This document shows positions 43,081 to 51,505 of a DNA stretch of 64,000 nucleotides, in pieces. The stretch is from JADJVL01 sp046331545. GTDB taxonomy: Bacteria; Acidobacteriota; Holophagae; Holophagales; Holophagaceae. The position numbers and the translations under genes are program-made. Under the pieces are notes generated by a model, which ran no database searches, had not been told where the DNA came from, and was given only the letters and a program-made list of their open reading frames with translations. Position 1 is the stretch's first letter. Every line of letters starts with the position of its first letter. The stretch spans positions 1,922,001 through 1,986,000 of the forward strand of contig JAXLQR010000002.1 of NCBI GenBank assembly GCA_046331545.1. The letters are read 5' to 3'.

Positions 43081-43410
43081 ATGGAACTCCACGGAATTCC
43101 CTTCTGCACCACCGATTGGTCGAGGGTCGAAGCGGTCGAACGGCCAGGCCTGCAGGGGTCGTCCCGGTCCCGCGTGCGGGTCCTGGGCGACCTCCGGGTG
43201 CGGATGGTCGAGTACGGCCCGGGCTACGTCGCGGACCACTGGTGCCGCAAGGGACACGTCCTGCTCTGCCTGGAGGGCCGCCTGGAGACGGAGCTCCAGG
43301 ACGGGAGGGTGTTCATCCTCGGCCCGGGGACCAGCTACCAGGTGGCGGACGGCGCCGAACCCCACCGCTCGAGGACGCAGACGGGGGCGCGGCTCTTCAT
43401 CGTCGACTGA
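43081..43410 (+). CDS. Small cupin (DHWC-motif cupin-fold protein)
   Basis: A 109-aa single-domain cupin. IPFCTTDWSRVEAVERPGLQG, LRVRMVEYGPGYVADHWCRKGHVLLCLEGRLETELQDGR and GPGTSYQVADGAEPHRS give the two cupin motifs; the histidines of DHWC and GH could bind a metal. Proteins of this small family have no established function. GGAG lies before the ATG. Last gene of the run after mddA-like. Confidence 0.82.
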   Translation: MELHGIPFCTTDWSRVEAVERPGLQGSSRSRVRVLGDLRVRMVEYGPGYVADHWCRKGHVLLCLEGRLETELQDGRVFILGPGTSYQVADGAEPHRSRTQTGARLFIVD

Positions 43411-43447
43411 AGCGGGTCCACGGGTGGCTGGAGGCGCGGGGAGGCCT

Positions 43448-44746
43448 TCAGTCCTCCGCGCCAGCGCCCCGCATTCGCCCGCGCAGCCTCCCCAGCCACA
43501 CCGCCGTCCCGAGCCACGCGCCCGACACGACCACCCCCACGGCGCCCACGGGCACCGCGAGCATGGCCAGGAGGGTCGGCGTCCACACGCCCAGCACGTC
43601 CCCGCCGCGGTACACGAAGGTGTCGATGAAGGGCTTCGACTTGTACTTCTCGCCCTGGCCCAGCGGAATGTAGAGGATCTCCCGGGCGGGGCGGTCCACG
43701 GCGTAGTGCAGGCCGCGCCGGGCCACCTGCACCCAGGCGAGGGCGGCGAAGCTGGGCAGGGCCCAGAGGCCGCCGAGGCTGACGAGGGTGAGGGCCGGCA
43801 GGAGGCAGAGGGTCGTCCGCAGGCCCAGGCCGACCAGGATGCGGCCGGAGAAGAGCACCTGCACGAGGAGCGTCAGCACGTTGCTCCAGAGGTCCAGGCG
43901 CGCGAAGGCGGCGGTGCGCGCGGCCTGGCCCTGGAAGGCCTGCTCCACGATGCGGCCCTGGAGCAGGTAGAGCAGGGTCGAGGTGATGGTGAAGAGGAGC
44001 ATGTAGAGGCAGATGGCCTGGAGGTAGCGGCTGGTGGCCACCAGCCGCAGGCCTTCGAAGACGCCGGGCCCGGGCTCCGGGGTCGGGGGCTTGAGGTCCA
44101 CCTTCGAGGCCCGCGCCGCGAGGCCCTTCATGCAGAAGACCGCCGCTTCGAGGAAGAGGACCGAGAGCAGGAGCAGGGAGGCGGGGGCGGCCTGGATGCG
44201 GACCGGCCCCAGGCTGAAGCCCTGGGCCAGCGCCGAGGTGAGGGCGGCGCCGGCGATGGCCCCCGCCGTTCCGCCCACGGCCACGAGGCCGAAGAGGCGC
44301 TTGCCCATCTCCTCCGTCACCAGGTCGTCGAGGAGGCTCCAGAAGACCGAGACCACGAAGAGGTTGAAGACGCTGAGCCAGACGTAGAAGACGTAGCCGG
44401 CCCAGGCGCCGCCGTGGGCGGGCAGCCAGCGGAACGCGGCCCAGAAGCCCAGCATGCTCGCGGCGAAGAAGCGGTAGGTCAGCGGGATGAAACGCCGCCG
44501 CGGCACCCGCGACACCAGGGCCGCGTAGACGGGGTTCACCAGCAGCATGGTGGCCATCGTCCCGGTCATCAGCCAGGGCAGCTTGTCCGCCCCCTTGGCG
44601 ATGCCGAAGGCCTCCCGCATGGGCCGCAGGAGGTAGTAGCTTATCAGCAGGAAGAAGAAGTAGCCCGCGGCCCAGAGCAGGATGCGGGTCTCTCCCTTGC
44701 GCACCAGGGCGAGGCGCCGGATCAGGCTGGGCTGGGGCTCGGTCAT
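43448..44746 (-). CDS. Npt1/Npt2-type NTP/NDP exchange transporter (MFS fold)
   Basis: A 432-aa membrane protein with about 12 helices. The segment LLISYYLLRPMREAFGI with KLPWLMTGTMATMLL and VSRVPRRRFIPLTYRFFA is characteristic of the ADP/ATP-translocase-like (Npt) family, first known from intracellular bacteria but also present in free-living ones. It would exchange nucleotides or related solutes across the inner membrane; the true substrate in free-living bacteria is unclear. The ATG at 44746 is preferred to the in-frame start at 44818, which would lie in the promoter of the divergent gene. The C-terminal tail is short and basic. Confidence 0.75.
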   Translation of the reverse strand: MTEPQPSLIRRLALVRKGETRILLWAAGYFFFLLISYYLLRPMREAFGIAKGADKLPWLMTGTMATMLLVNPVYAALVSRVPRRRFIPLTYRFFAASMLGFWAAFRWLPAHGGAWAGYVFYVWLSVFNLFVVSVFWSLLDDLVTEEMGKRLFGLVAVGGTAGAIAGAALTSALAQGFSLGPVRIQAAPASLLLLSVLFLEAAVFCMKGLAARASKVDLKPPTPEPGPGVFEGLRLVATSRYLQAICLYMLLFTITSTLLYLLQGRIVEQAFQGQAARTAAFARLDLWSNVLTLLVQVLFSGRILVGLGLRTTLCLLPALTLVSLGGLWALPSFAALAWVQVARRGLHYAVDRPAREILYIPLGQGEKYKSKPFIDTFVYRGGDVLGVWTPTLLAMLAVPVGAVGVVVSGAWLGTAVWLGRLRGRMRGAGAED

Positions 44747-44765
44747 GGCGCCGTCGAGGAAAGGG

Positions 44766-44793
44766 TTGCGGGAAGCGAAACGACCTGTATATT
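44766..44793 (+). promoter_or_regulatory. Promoter of Tat-exported epimerase-like gene
   Basis: TTGCGG (44766-44771), 16-bp spacer, TATATT (44788-44793), 45 bp upstream of the ATG. Confidence 0.6.
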
Positions 44794-44838
44794 GCCTTAC
44801 GAGGTATCTCCCCGCCATCCGAAATGTGGAGGCCCACC

Positions 44839-45987
44839 ATGGCCCAGTCCCGACGCTCCTTCCTGCAGACCACCGGCGCCGCCGCTGCGGCCCTGGCCCT
44901 GAACCCCGCCCTGGGGGCCGACGAGAAGGGGTCGGCCCAGCCCAAGGCGAAGACCTTGAAGCTGCTCGTCCTCGGGGGCACGGGGTTCCTGGGCCCGGCC
45001 ACCGTGAACGCCGCCCTGGCCCGCGGACACGCGGTGACGATCTTCCATCGGGGGAAGACCCGGCCGGGCATGTTCCAGGACAAGGTCACGGAGGTCAACG
45101 GCGACCGCGATCCGCTGAAGGGGGAAGGGCTGAAGGCCCTCGAGGGCGGCGGCTGGGACGCCGTCATCGACAACAGCGGCTACTACCCGCGCATCGTGAA
45201 GGCCTCGGCGGAGCTGCTGGCCTCCAGGGCGGGGCAGTACGTCTACATCTCGAGCATCAGCTGCTACAAGGAGCCCTCGCCCATGAACGGGGGCGAGGAC
45301 GCGCCCCTGGCGGTGCTGGCCGATCCGACCGTCGAGACCATGGGCAAGCAGTTCGAGAACTACGGCGGACTCAAGGTCCTCTGCGAGCAGGCGGTGGAGG
45401 CGGCCATGCCGGGCCGGGCGACCATCGTCCGCCCCGGCTTCATCGTGGGCCCCGACGATCCCACGGGCCGCTTCACCTACTGGCCGGTCCGCGCCGACAA
45501 GGGCGGCGAGATGGCGGTGCCCGGCGCCCCGACGGATCCCGTCCAGATCATCGACGTCCGCGACCTCGGGGAGTGGCTGGTGCGCCTGTGCGAGATCCGG
45601 GCTTTCGGGAAGTTCAACGCGTGTGGCCCCGCCAAGCAGCTGTCCATGGGGGAGATGGTGGCCGCCTGCGTGAAGGCCGCCGGCAGGAAGCCCGCCCCCA
45701 CGTGGATCCCCGCGTCGTTCCTGGCCAAGCAGGAGGGCGTGGAATTCCCCATCTGGGCCCCCTTCGAGGGCGACACCAAGGGTTTCCACACCTGGAAGAA
45801 CGACCGGGCCATCAAGGCCGGCCTGCGCTTCCGTCCGGTGGAGCAGACCGTGAAGGACACCCTGGCCTGGTTCAAGACCCAGGAGGGCGTCGAGAAGGGG
45901 CGGAACCGCCTCGCCGGGCCCAGCGCCGAAGCCGAGGCGAAGCTCCTGGCGGCGTGGAAGGAGAGCCAGAAGCCCAAGGCGGGGTGA
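44839..45987 (+). CDS. Tat-exported NAD-dependent epimerase/dehydratase-like protein
   Basis: A 382-aa protein with a twin-arginine signal SRRSFLQTTGAAAAALAL followed by an SDR-type Rossmann domain. LLVLGGTGFLGPATVNAALARGH is the nucleotide site and YVYISSISCYKE plus the later YGGLKVLCE gives the S...YxxxK pattern. Export by Tat implies folding with cofactor in the cytoplasm before transport. The ATG at 44839 has GGAGG 7 nt upstream; an ATG at 44824 lies before that site. Substrate unknown. Confidence 0.82.
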   Translation: MAQSRRSFLQTTGAAAAALALNPALGADEKGSAQPKAKTLKLLVLGGTGFLGPATVNAALARGHAVTIFHRGKTRPGMFQDKVTEVNGDRDPLKGEGLKALEGGGWDAVIDNSGYYPRIVKASAELLASRAGQYVYISSISCYKEPSPMNGGEDAPLAVLADPTVETMGKQFENYGGLKVLCEQAVEAAMPGRATIVRPGFIVGPDDPTGRFTYWPVRADKGGEMAVPGAPTDPVQIIDVRDLGEWLVRLCEIRAFGKFNACGPAKQLSMGEMVAACVKAAGRKPAPTWIPASFLAKQEGVEFPIWAPFEGDTKGFHTWKNDRAIKAGLRFRPVEQTVKDTLAWFKTQEGVEKGRNRLAGPSAEAEAKLLAAWKESQKPKAG

Positions 45988-45994
45988 GGCCCGC

Positions 45995-47131
45995 TCAGGC
46001 CGTCCAGCTCCGCGCGAAGGCCAGGTCCCAGGCCGCCTGGGCGGCCTTGGCCTGGTAACTGGAACCCGTGAGCCCCAGGCTCGCGAAGGCCTGCAGCCCG
46101 TCCACCGGCGGCGGCCAGGCCGCGAGGTCCAGGTCGGCGAAGAGGAGCTGCACGAGGCCCTTGGCGTGGACGCTCTCCAGCAGCCGCGTCTGCACGCCGA
46201 GGTAGCGGGCCTGCGTCTCGGGCGAGGAGGTCACGGAGCCGAAGGAGGCGCTGGGCCAGCCGCCCTCGGTGACCATGGCGGGAAGGCTGCTGCCCTGCAG
46301 GAGGCGGCTGTAGTAGTCGCTTGGCAGGTCCTCGGGCCGGGCGTAGGCGAAGTAGGGGTAGGAGGAGATTCCCAGGACCTGCATGAAGGGAAAGTCCTGG
46401 AGGTCCCGCGCGATGCCGGCGTAGGTGCCGGTGTCGGGCAGCTTGCCCCAGGCGGTCTCGGCCTGGACGCTGACGAGGAGCGGGAGGGAGGGCTGCGCGG
46501 CCTTCAGGTCGGCCGCCGCGGCGTTGGCGGCCTGCACCTCCGCGGTGTAGAGCGGGGCCGGGCCGAGGGCCCGCGTCAGGTTCGTCTCCGCGGCCAGGCC
46601 GAGGAAGTCCGGCGCCAGCCTCCGCGCCACCGCCAGCACGTAGGCCCGGTAGGCCGCCTGCACCGCCGGCTCGGCGATGCTGCGCCCCAAGGCCCTCAGC
46701 TGGGGCGCCTCCTGGCCCCGGGACAGGCCGTCCGTGAGATCCGCCATGAAGAAGAGGCGCAGCCCCTTGCCCTTCAGCAGGGCCACCAGCTGCACCTTGT
46801 CCCGGTCCAGGATCGCGTCGGGACTCATCCCCGCCAGCAGGTCCGTCCAGGGAAGCTCCTCGTGGATGGCCACCAGGTCCGCATGGGGGGCCATGTGGTC
46901 CACCATCGCCAGCGTATCCGTGACCGTCGGCCGGGGCGGCAGGGTGAAGAAGCCCATGCGCCAGGTGCGGGTGGGCGTCGGTGGCGCGGGGTTGCCGCCG
47001 CCGTCACCGCCGCCTCCGCCCGTGCAGCCCCCCACGAGGCCCAGGAAGGGCGACAGGGCGAGGGCCGCGAGCAGGCGCCGTCGGCCGGGGCTGTCCGGGA
47101 TCGGAGGGGGGTGCGGAGGCTGGCGGGACAT
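45995..47131 (-). CDS. Lipoprotein with TIM-barrel-like (glycoside-hydrolase-like) domain
   Basis: A 378-aa putative lipoprotein. A positively charged N-terminus, a hydrophobic stretch and the lipobox LVGGC (Cys about 36) are followed by a Gly-rich linker and then a domain with FFMADLTDG, FLGLAAETNLTRAL, QVLGISSYPYFAYA and MVTEGGWPSASFG. The acidic residues in AAETN and TEGGW recall the acid/base and nucleophile of clan-A glycoside hydrolases, but no specific family is recognised. Convergent with the epimerase-like gene, 7 nt apart. Confidence 0.65.
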   Translation of the reverse strand: MSRQPPHPPPIPDSPGRRRLLAALALSPFLGLVGGCTGGGGGDGGGNPAPPTPTRTWRMGFFTLPPRPTVTDTLAMVDHMAPHADLVAIHEELPWTDLLAGMSPDAILDRDKVQLVALLKGKGLRLFFMADLTDGLSRGQEAPQLRALGRSIAEPAVQAAYRAYVLAVARRLAPDFLGLAAETNLTRALGPAPLYTAEVQAANAAAADLKAAQPSLPLLVSVQAETAWGKLPDTGTYAGIARDLQDFPFMQVLGISSYPYFAYARPEDLPSDYYSRLLQGSSLPAMVTEGGWPSASFGSVTSSPETQARYLGVQTRLLESVHAKGLVQLLFADLDLAAWPPPVDGLQAFASLGLTGSSYQAKAAQAAWDLAFARSWTA

Positions 47132-47285
47132 GGCGGGGATTCTACGCTCCGGAAGGGCCCGGCCGGAGTCTGGAGCGGACCGGGATCGTGGTCCGGGGAG
47201 GGTCCTGGGCCTGGGGAAAGCCCCTCCCCCGTGGTGAAATGAAGGGTTCGTCGCGCATCTGTCCGTCGACCCCGGAGCCCCTCCC

Positions 47286-48215
47286 ATGCTGACCCAGCCT
47301 CACTTCCTCTCGATCTCCGACTACTCCGCCCGGGAGCTGCGCGTCCTGCTCGACACGGCGGACGACATGAAGCGCCACCCCAAGGCCTACCGGGACGCGC
47401 TCCAGGGCAAGGTGCTGGCGATGATCTTCGAGAAGAGCTCGACCCGCACCCGGGTGAGCTTCGAGACGGGCATCTTCCAGATGGGCGGCATCGGGCAGTT
47501 CCTCTCGTCGCGCGACATCCAGATCGGCCGGGGCGAGCCGATCTACGACACGGCGGCGGTGCTGTCGCGCTTCGTGGACGGCATCATGGCCCGCACCTTC
47601 GCCCACCAGACCGTGACGGATCTCGCCAAGTACGGCACCGTGCCCGTCATCAACGGCCTCACGGACCTGGAGCATCCCTGCCAGATCATGGCGGACCTCC
47701 AGACCGTGCGGGAGAACTTCGGGAAGCTGGAGGGCCTCAAGTTCGTCTACATCGGCGACGGCAACAACATGGCCCACTCCTACATGCAGGGCACGGGCAA
47801 GACGGGCATGCACTGCACCATCGTCACGCCCAAGGACGCGAAGTACGCCTGCAACGCGGCGATCATTTCCGGAGCGCAGGCCGACCACGCCGCCCAGGGG
47901 ACGACCCTGACGATCACCGACGACCCGGCGGCGGGCATCGCCGGCGCCCACGTGGTGGCCACCGACACCTGGGTGAGCATGGGCATGGAGGAGGAGAAGG
48001 CCGAGCGCCTCAAGGCCTTCAAGGGCTTCACCGTGGACAAGGCCCTCATGGCCCAGGCGGACAAGGACGCCATCTTCATCCACTGCCTGCCGGCCTACCG
48101 CGGCTACGAAGTCACCGAGGACGTCATCGACGGCCCCCAGTCCCGCATCTACGACGAGGCCGAGAACCGCCTCCACGCCCAGAAGGCCATCATGTTCCAC
48201 CTGATGGGGCGCTGA
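47286..48215 (+). CDS. argF: Ornithine carbamoyltransferase
   Basis: A 309-aa transcarbamylase of arginine synthesis. Carbamoyl-phosphate loop SSTRTRVSFE (51-60), DLEHPCQIMADLQT, and the ornithine-binding HCLPAYRGYEV are present, together with DTWVSMGMEEE. The HCLP motif and DxxxSMG loop separate it from aspartate carbamoyltransferase. Single gene, no other arg genes in the window. Confidence 0.95.
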   Translation: MLTQPHFLSISDYSARELRVLLDTADDMKRHPKAYRDALQGKVLAMIFEKSSTRTRVSFETGIFQMGGIGQFLSSRDIQIGRGEPIYDTAAVLSRFVDGIMARTFAHQTVTDLAKYGTVPVINGLTDLEHPCQIMADLQTVRENFGKLEGLKFVYIGDGNNMAHSYMQGTGKTGMHCTIVTPKDAKYACNAAIISGAQADHAAQGTTLTITDDPAAGIAGAHVVATDTWVSMGMEEEKAERLKAFKGFTVDKALMAQADKDAIFIHCLPAYRGYEVTEDVIDGPQSRIYDEAENRLHAQKAIMFHLMGR

Positions 48216-48329
48216 GGCGGGCTGGAAACGCGAGCCGGGGCCGTCGCGAGGCAGCCCTGGCGCGGCTCGGGGATGCGAGTGGCCCTGTTCTCGAGCGGGG
48301 CCGATCCTCGAAGGCGGAAGGAAGGTCCC

Positions 48330-48461
48330 ATGCGATTCCTCCCCTGCCTCTGGCGCCGCCGGGTCCGGCCATGGCGGCTGGCCTGGGATCCCGAGCCGGA
48401 ATTCGAACGCCAGCTCTACGTCCGGGACCTGCGATCCTCGGGGCGGTCTTCCGTCAGGTAG
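48330..48461 (+). CDS. Possible 43-aa protein
   Basis: A short frame from ATG 48330 with GGAAGG upstream encodes an Arg/Trp-rich peptide (RFLPCLWRRRVRPWRLAWDPEPEFERQLYVRD). Its 3' end overlaps the convergent TetR gene by 46 bp. No homology is recognised and it may be spurious. The rest of the region 48216-48415 shows no other feature. Confidence 0.25.
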   Translation: MRFLPCLWRRRVRPWRLAWDPEPEFERQLYVRDLRSSGRSSVR

Positions 48462-49063
48462 CCCACGATCATCCGCGTGGTCTCCTGGACGAAGCGGTCC
48501 TCCCTCAGCAGCTGGGGGTGCTCCAGGACCGCGGCGTGGGTGAGGGCCTCGACGCTCTGCACCAGCAGGAAGGCGCTCAGCTCGAAGTCCAGGGGCCGCA
48601 GCTCCGCGGCCCGGGCCTTGAAGAAGGCCACCAGCATCCCGGCGGCGGCGGTCTCGAGGCGGCGGGTCTCCTCCCGCCCGCCCACCGCGGGGGTCACCTG
48701 CACCAGGACCCGATGGAGATCCGGATCGTGGCGATGCACCTCCACCATGGCCCGGACGATGGCTTCCACGGCCTCGGGGATCGGGGCCTCCCGGATCTCG
48801 TCGAAGCGCGCCCGCAGCAGGTCGAGGATCTCCCGGGTGTGCCGCTCGTTGAGCGCGCGGACCAGGGCCTCCTTGTCGGGGAAGTACTGGTAGAGGCTCC
48901 CGATGCTCACTCCCGCCCGCTGGGCCACGGCGTTGGTCGTGGCCTTCTCGAGGCCGTGGCGGCTGAGAATGTGAGCGGTCGCGGCCAGGATGGCGTCCAC
49001 CGTTTCCTGGGAACGCTTCTGCCGAGGCACTTTACGGGGCTGGTGGAGGGCTCTGGGCGGCAT
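48416..49063 (-). CDS. TetR-family transcriptional regulator
   Basis: A 215-aa regulator. The helix-turn-helix is ILAATAHILSRHGLEKATTNAVAQRAGVSIGSLYQYFPDKEALV (about 25-68), with a basic N-terminal tail. The C-terminal ligand domain resembles that of other TetR repressors but no ligand can be named. ATG at 49063. A 20-bp imperfect palindrome lies 20 bp upstream, between it and a divergent secreted-protein gene that it may control. Confidence 0.9.
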   Translation of the reverse strand: MPPRALHQPRKVPRQKRSQETVDAILAATAHILSRHGLEKATTNAVAQRAGVSIGSLYQYFPDKEALVRALNERHTREILDLLRARFDEIREAPIPEAVEAIVRAMVEVHRHDPDLHRVLVQVTPAVGGREETRRLETAAAGMLVAFFKARAAELRPLDFELSAFLLVQSVEALTHAAVLEHPQLLREDRFVQETTRMIVGYLTEDRPEDRRSRT

Positions 49064-49082
49064 GGTCCAACGCGAGTGGTGA

Positions 49083-49102
49083 ATGTGAGTAAAAGCTCGC
49101 AT
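49083..49102. promoter_or_regulatory. TetR operator candidate
   Basis: ATGTGAGT-AAAA-GCTCGCAT: 8-bp arms matching at six of eight positions, 20 bp upstream of the tetR-type start and 52 bp upstream of the divergent gene. Confidence 0.5.
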
Positions 49103-49153
49103 TTTTGGGAGTCGGCGCAAGGGTCCATGGCGCCGCCTTTTCTGGAGGTGCCC

Positions 49154-49645
49154 ATGCGCCCTGCCCTCGCTCTGCCTGCGGTCCTCGTGGCCTTCGCGCC
49201 CCTCGGCGCCCAGGGCCTTCCCGGCCAGTACCAGCTGGTCTCCGCCCCCGACCTCGACGCTGGCATCAGCCAGGTGATGGAGGGCCTGCCCTTCTTCCAG
49301 AAGCCCCTGGCGCAGCAGCGTCTCCATTCCGTGAATCCGGCCTACCGGCGGGTGACCCTCGACCGGGGCGGCGAGGCCGTCACCATCCAGTTCGACGGGC
49401 GCAAGCCCCTGCAGGTCCCGCTGAAGGGCGGCATCACCTGGACCCGCGAGGACGGCGAGGCCTTCTGGGTCACGGCGGAATCCCACGGCAACCTGGTGCG
49501 CCAGACCTACCACGCCAAGGACGGGGAGCGGACCAACGAGTTCGAGCTCACGCCCCACGGCGACCTGGTGCTGCGGGTGACCGTGCGCAGCCACAAGCTG
49601 CCCAGCGTCCTGAAGTACCAGATGGTCTACCGTCGGAGCGTGTGA
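49154..49645 (+). CDS. Secreted protein of unknown function
   Basis: A 163-aa protein with a signal peptide (about 1-19, ending LGAQG). The mature domain is beta-rich: PGQYQLVSAPDLDAGISQVMEGLPFFQKPLAQQRLHSVNP, then YRRVTLDRGGEAVTIQFDG and NEFELTPHGDLVLRVTVRSHKLPSVLKYQMVYRRS, which reads like a small lipocalin-like beta barrel. No family is recognised. GGAGG lies 6 nt before the ATG. Divergent from a TetR regulator with an operator between them. Confidence 0.65.
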   Translation: MRPALALPAVLVAFAPLGAQGLPGQYQLVSAPDLDAGISQVMEGLPFFQKPLAQQRLHSVNPAYRRVTLDRGGEAVTIQFDGRKPLQVPLKGGITWTREDGEAFWVTAESHGNLVRQTYHAKDGERTNEFELTPHGDLVLRVTVRSHKLPSVLKYQMVYRRSV

Positions 49646-49654
49646 GTCCCGGGC

Positions 49655-50113
49655 CTACTCGTAGCGCCCGCTCTTGCGGGCCTGGTCCAGCTCCCGCTTC
49701 TGGTCCCGCTCCTTCAACGCATCGCGCTTGTCCCGGGCCTGCTTGCCCTCGGCGAGCGCGATGCGCGTCTTGATGAGGCCGCGCTCCGTCAGGTAGATCG
49801 CGAGCGGGACGAGGGTGTAGCCCTTCCGGGTGACGGCCTTCAGGATCTTGTCGATCTCCGAGCGCTTGAGCAGGAGCTTGCGGGGCCGCAGGGGCTCGTG
49901 GTTGGCGTAGGTGCCGTGCTCGTAGGGCGAGATGTGGGCCTGCTTGAGCCACAACTCCCCGTCCACGGCGTCCACGTAGGCGTCCTGGAGCTGGCCCCGG
50001 CCCGCCCGCAGGGCCTTCACCTCGGTGCCCCGCAGGGCGAGGCCCGCCTCCCAGGTCTCCAGGACGTGGTAGGCGTGCAGGGCCTTGCGGTTGCGGACGA
50101 GATCCTCGCTCAT
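49655..50113 (-). CDS. smpB: SsrA-binding protein SmpB
   Basis: A 152-aa tmRNA partner for ribosome rescue. RKALHAYHVLETWEAGLALRGTEVKALRAGRGQLQDAYV, LLLKRSEIDKI and the basic C-terminal helix with KRDALKERDQKRELDQA are standard. ATG at 50113; no upstream start has homology. The tmRNA gene is not seen in the window. Confidence 0.96.
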   Translation of the reverse strand: MSEDLVRNRKALHAYHVLETWEAGLALRGTEVKALRAGRGQLQDAYVDAVDGELWLKQAHISPYEHGTYANHEPLRPRKLLLKRSEIDKILKAVTRKGYTLVPLAIYLTERGLIKTRIALAEGKQARDKRDALKERDQKRELDQARKSGRYE

Positions 50114-50153
50114 CCATCCAGTGTATTCGGGCATGCTGGGAGCCCCGCCTCCC

Positions 50154-51503
50154 ATGCCCGCGACCGCCCCTGGACCCACGCCCTTGCTGCCCTGGACCAC
50201 GCTGCGGCGGATCCGGCGGGACACCCTGGGCTTCCTGACGGACATGCACCGGACCTACGGGGACGTGGCGGCGTGGACCATCGGCAGGCGGCGCTTCCAC
50301 CTGGTGAGCCACCCGGACCTGACCCGCGAGGTGCTGGTGGTGCAGGCGAAGAAGGTGCGCAAGGGCCTCGGGCTCCAGCGGGGCAGGATCCTGCTGGGCG
50401 AAGGCCTCCTCACGGCGGAGGGCGAGACCCACCTGAGGCACCGGCGCATGATGCAGCCGGCCTTCCACCACGGGAGGATCGCCACCTACGCCGGCCTCAC
50501 GGTGCGCCACGCCCTGGAGCTGCGGGGCAGGCTGGCGGCCCGTCGGATGCTTGACCTCAGTGGGGCCATGACCGCGCTGACCCTGGCCATCGCCGCGGAG
50601 GCCCTGTTCGGCGCCGACGTGAGCGAGGAGAGCGCGGATCTCGGCGAAGCCCTGACCACGGTCATCGGCTCCTTCAATGCCGTGACCAACCCCCTCGCCG
50701 GGATCCTCCTGCGCCTGCCCCTGCCGCGCACCCGCCGCATCCTCGGCGCCATCGAGCGGCTGAACCGGACCATCTTCCGCATCATCGAGGCGCGCCGGCG
50801 CTCGGGGCTCGAAGCCCCGGACCTGCTCTCCATGCTGCTCCACGCCCAGGATGACGAGGATCCCGACCACCGCTTCAGCGACCGGCAGGTGCGGGACGAG
50901 GCCATGACCCTCTTCCTCGCGGGCCACGAGACCACGGCCAACGCCCTGACCTGGACCTGGCACCTCCTGGCGGAGAACCCCGACGTCGAGGCCCGGCTCC
51001 ACCAGGAGGTGGACCGGGAGCTGGAGGGCCGCCCCCCCGCCTTCGCCGACCTGCCGCGGCTGCCCTACGCCGAGGCGGTCTTCGCCGAGAGCCTGCGCCT
51101 GCTGCCGCCGGTGTGGGGCTTCGGCCGGGAGGTGATCGAGCCCCTGGAGCTGGGGCCCTACCGCCTGGAGCCCGGCAACCTCATCGTGCTCTCGCCATGG
51201 GTGATGCACCGCGATCCCCGCTGGTGGCCCGAGCCCGAGCGCTTCGACCCCTCACGCCACCTCGGGGAGGCCAAGGCCCGGCGCAACAAGTTCACCTACT
51301 TCCCCTTCAGCCACGGCCCCCGCAACTGCATCGGCGAGCCCTTCGCGTGGATGGAGGGCGTGCTCATCCTGGCCACCCTGGCCCAGGCTTGGCGGTTCCG
51401 TCCGGCCCCCGGCCGGCCGGTGGCTCTGGATCCCCTCTTCACCCTGCGGCCCCGCCATGGACTCTGGATGGTGCCCGAACCCCGACGTGCCCCCCCGGAG
51501 TGA
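50154..51503 (+). CDS. Cytochrome P450
   Basis: A 449-aa soluble P450 monooxygenase. The I-helix oxygen-activation motif AGHETT (about 256), the K-helix ESLR (about 310), PERFDPSRH and the heme-cysteine motif FSHGPRNCIG (Cys392) are all intact. No membrane anchor. The ATG at 50154 is chosen; an in-frame ATG at 50133 would add 7 residues. No ferredoxin or reductase gene is adjacent, so redox partners are elsewhere. The fit is to bacterial CYP102/fatty-acid-hydroxylase-like P450s by general appearance, but substrate is unknown. Confidence 0.92.
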   Translation: MPATAPGPTPLLPWTTLRRIRRDTLGFLTDMHRTYGDVAAWTIGRRRFHLVSHPDLTREVLVVQAKKVRKGLGLQRGRILLGEGLLTAEGETHLRHRRMMQPAFHHGRIATYAGLTVRHALELRGRLAARRMLDLSGAMTALTLAIAAEALFGADVSEESADLGEALTTVIGSFNAVTNPLAGILLRLPLPRTRRILGAIERLNRTIFRIIEARRRSGLEAPDLLSMLLHAQDDEDPDHRFSDRQVRDEAMTLFLAGHETTANALTWTWHLLAENPDVEARLHQEVDRELEGRPPAFADLPRLPYAEAVFAESLRLLPPVWGFGREVIEPLELGPYRLEPGNLIVLSPWVMHRDPRWWPEPERFDPSRHLGEAKARRNKFTYFPFSHGPRNCIGEPFAWMEGVLILATLAQAWRFRPAPGRPVALDPLFTLRPRHGLWMVPEPRRAPPE

Positions 51504-51505
51504 CC

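Noticed and set aside
48310..48340. GGAAGGAAGG-like string that recalls the SRP RNA tetraloop region
   Set aside because: The surrounding sequence does not form the long SRP hairpin; it is better read as a ribosome-binding site before a possible small frame.
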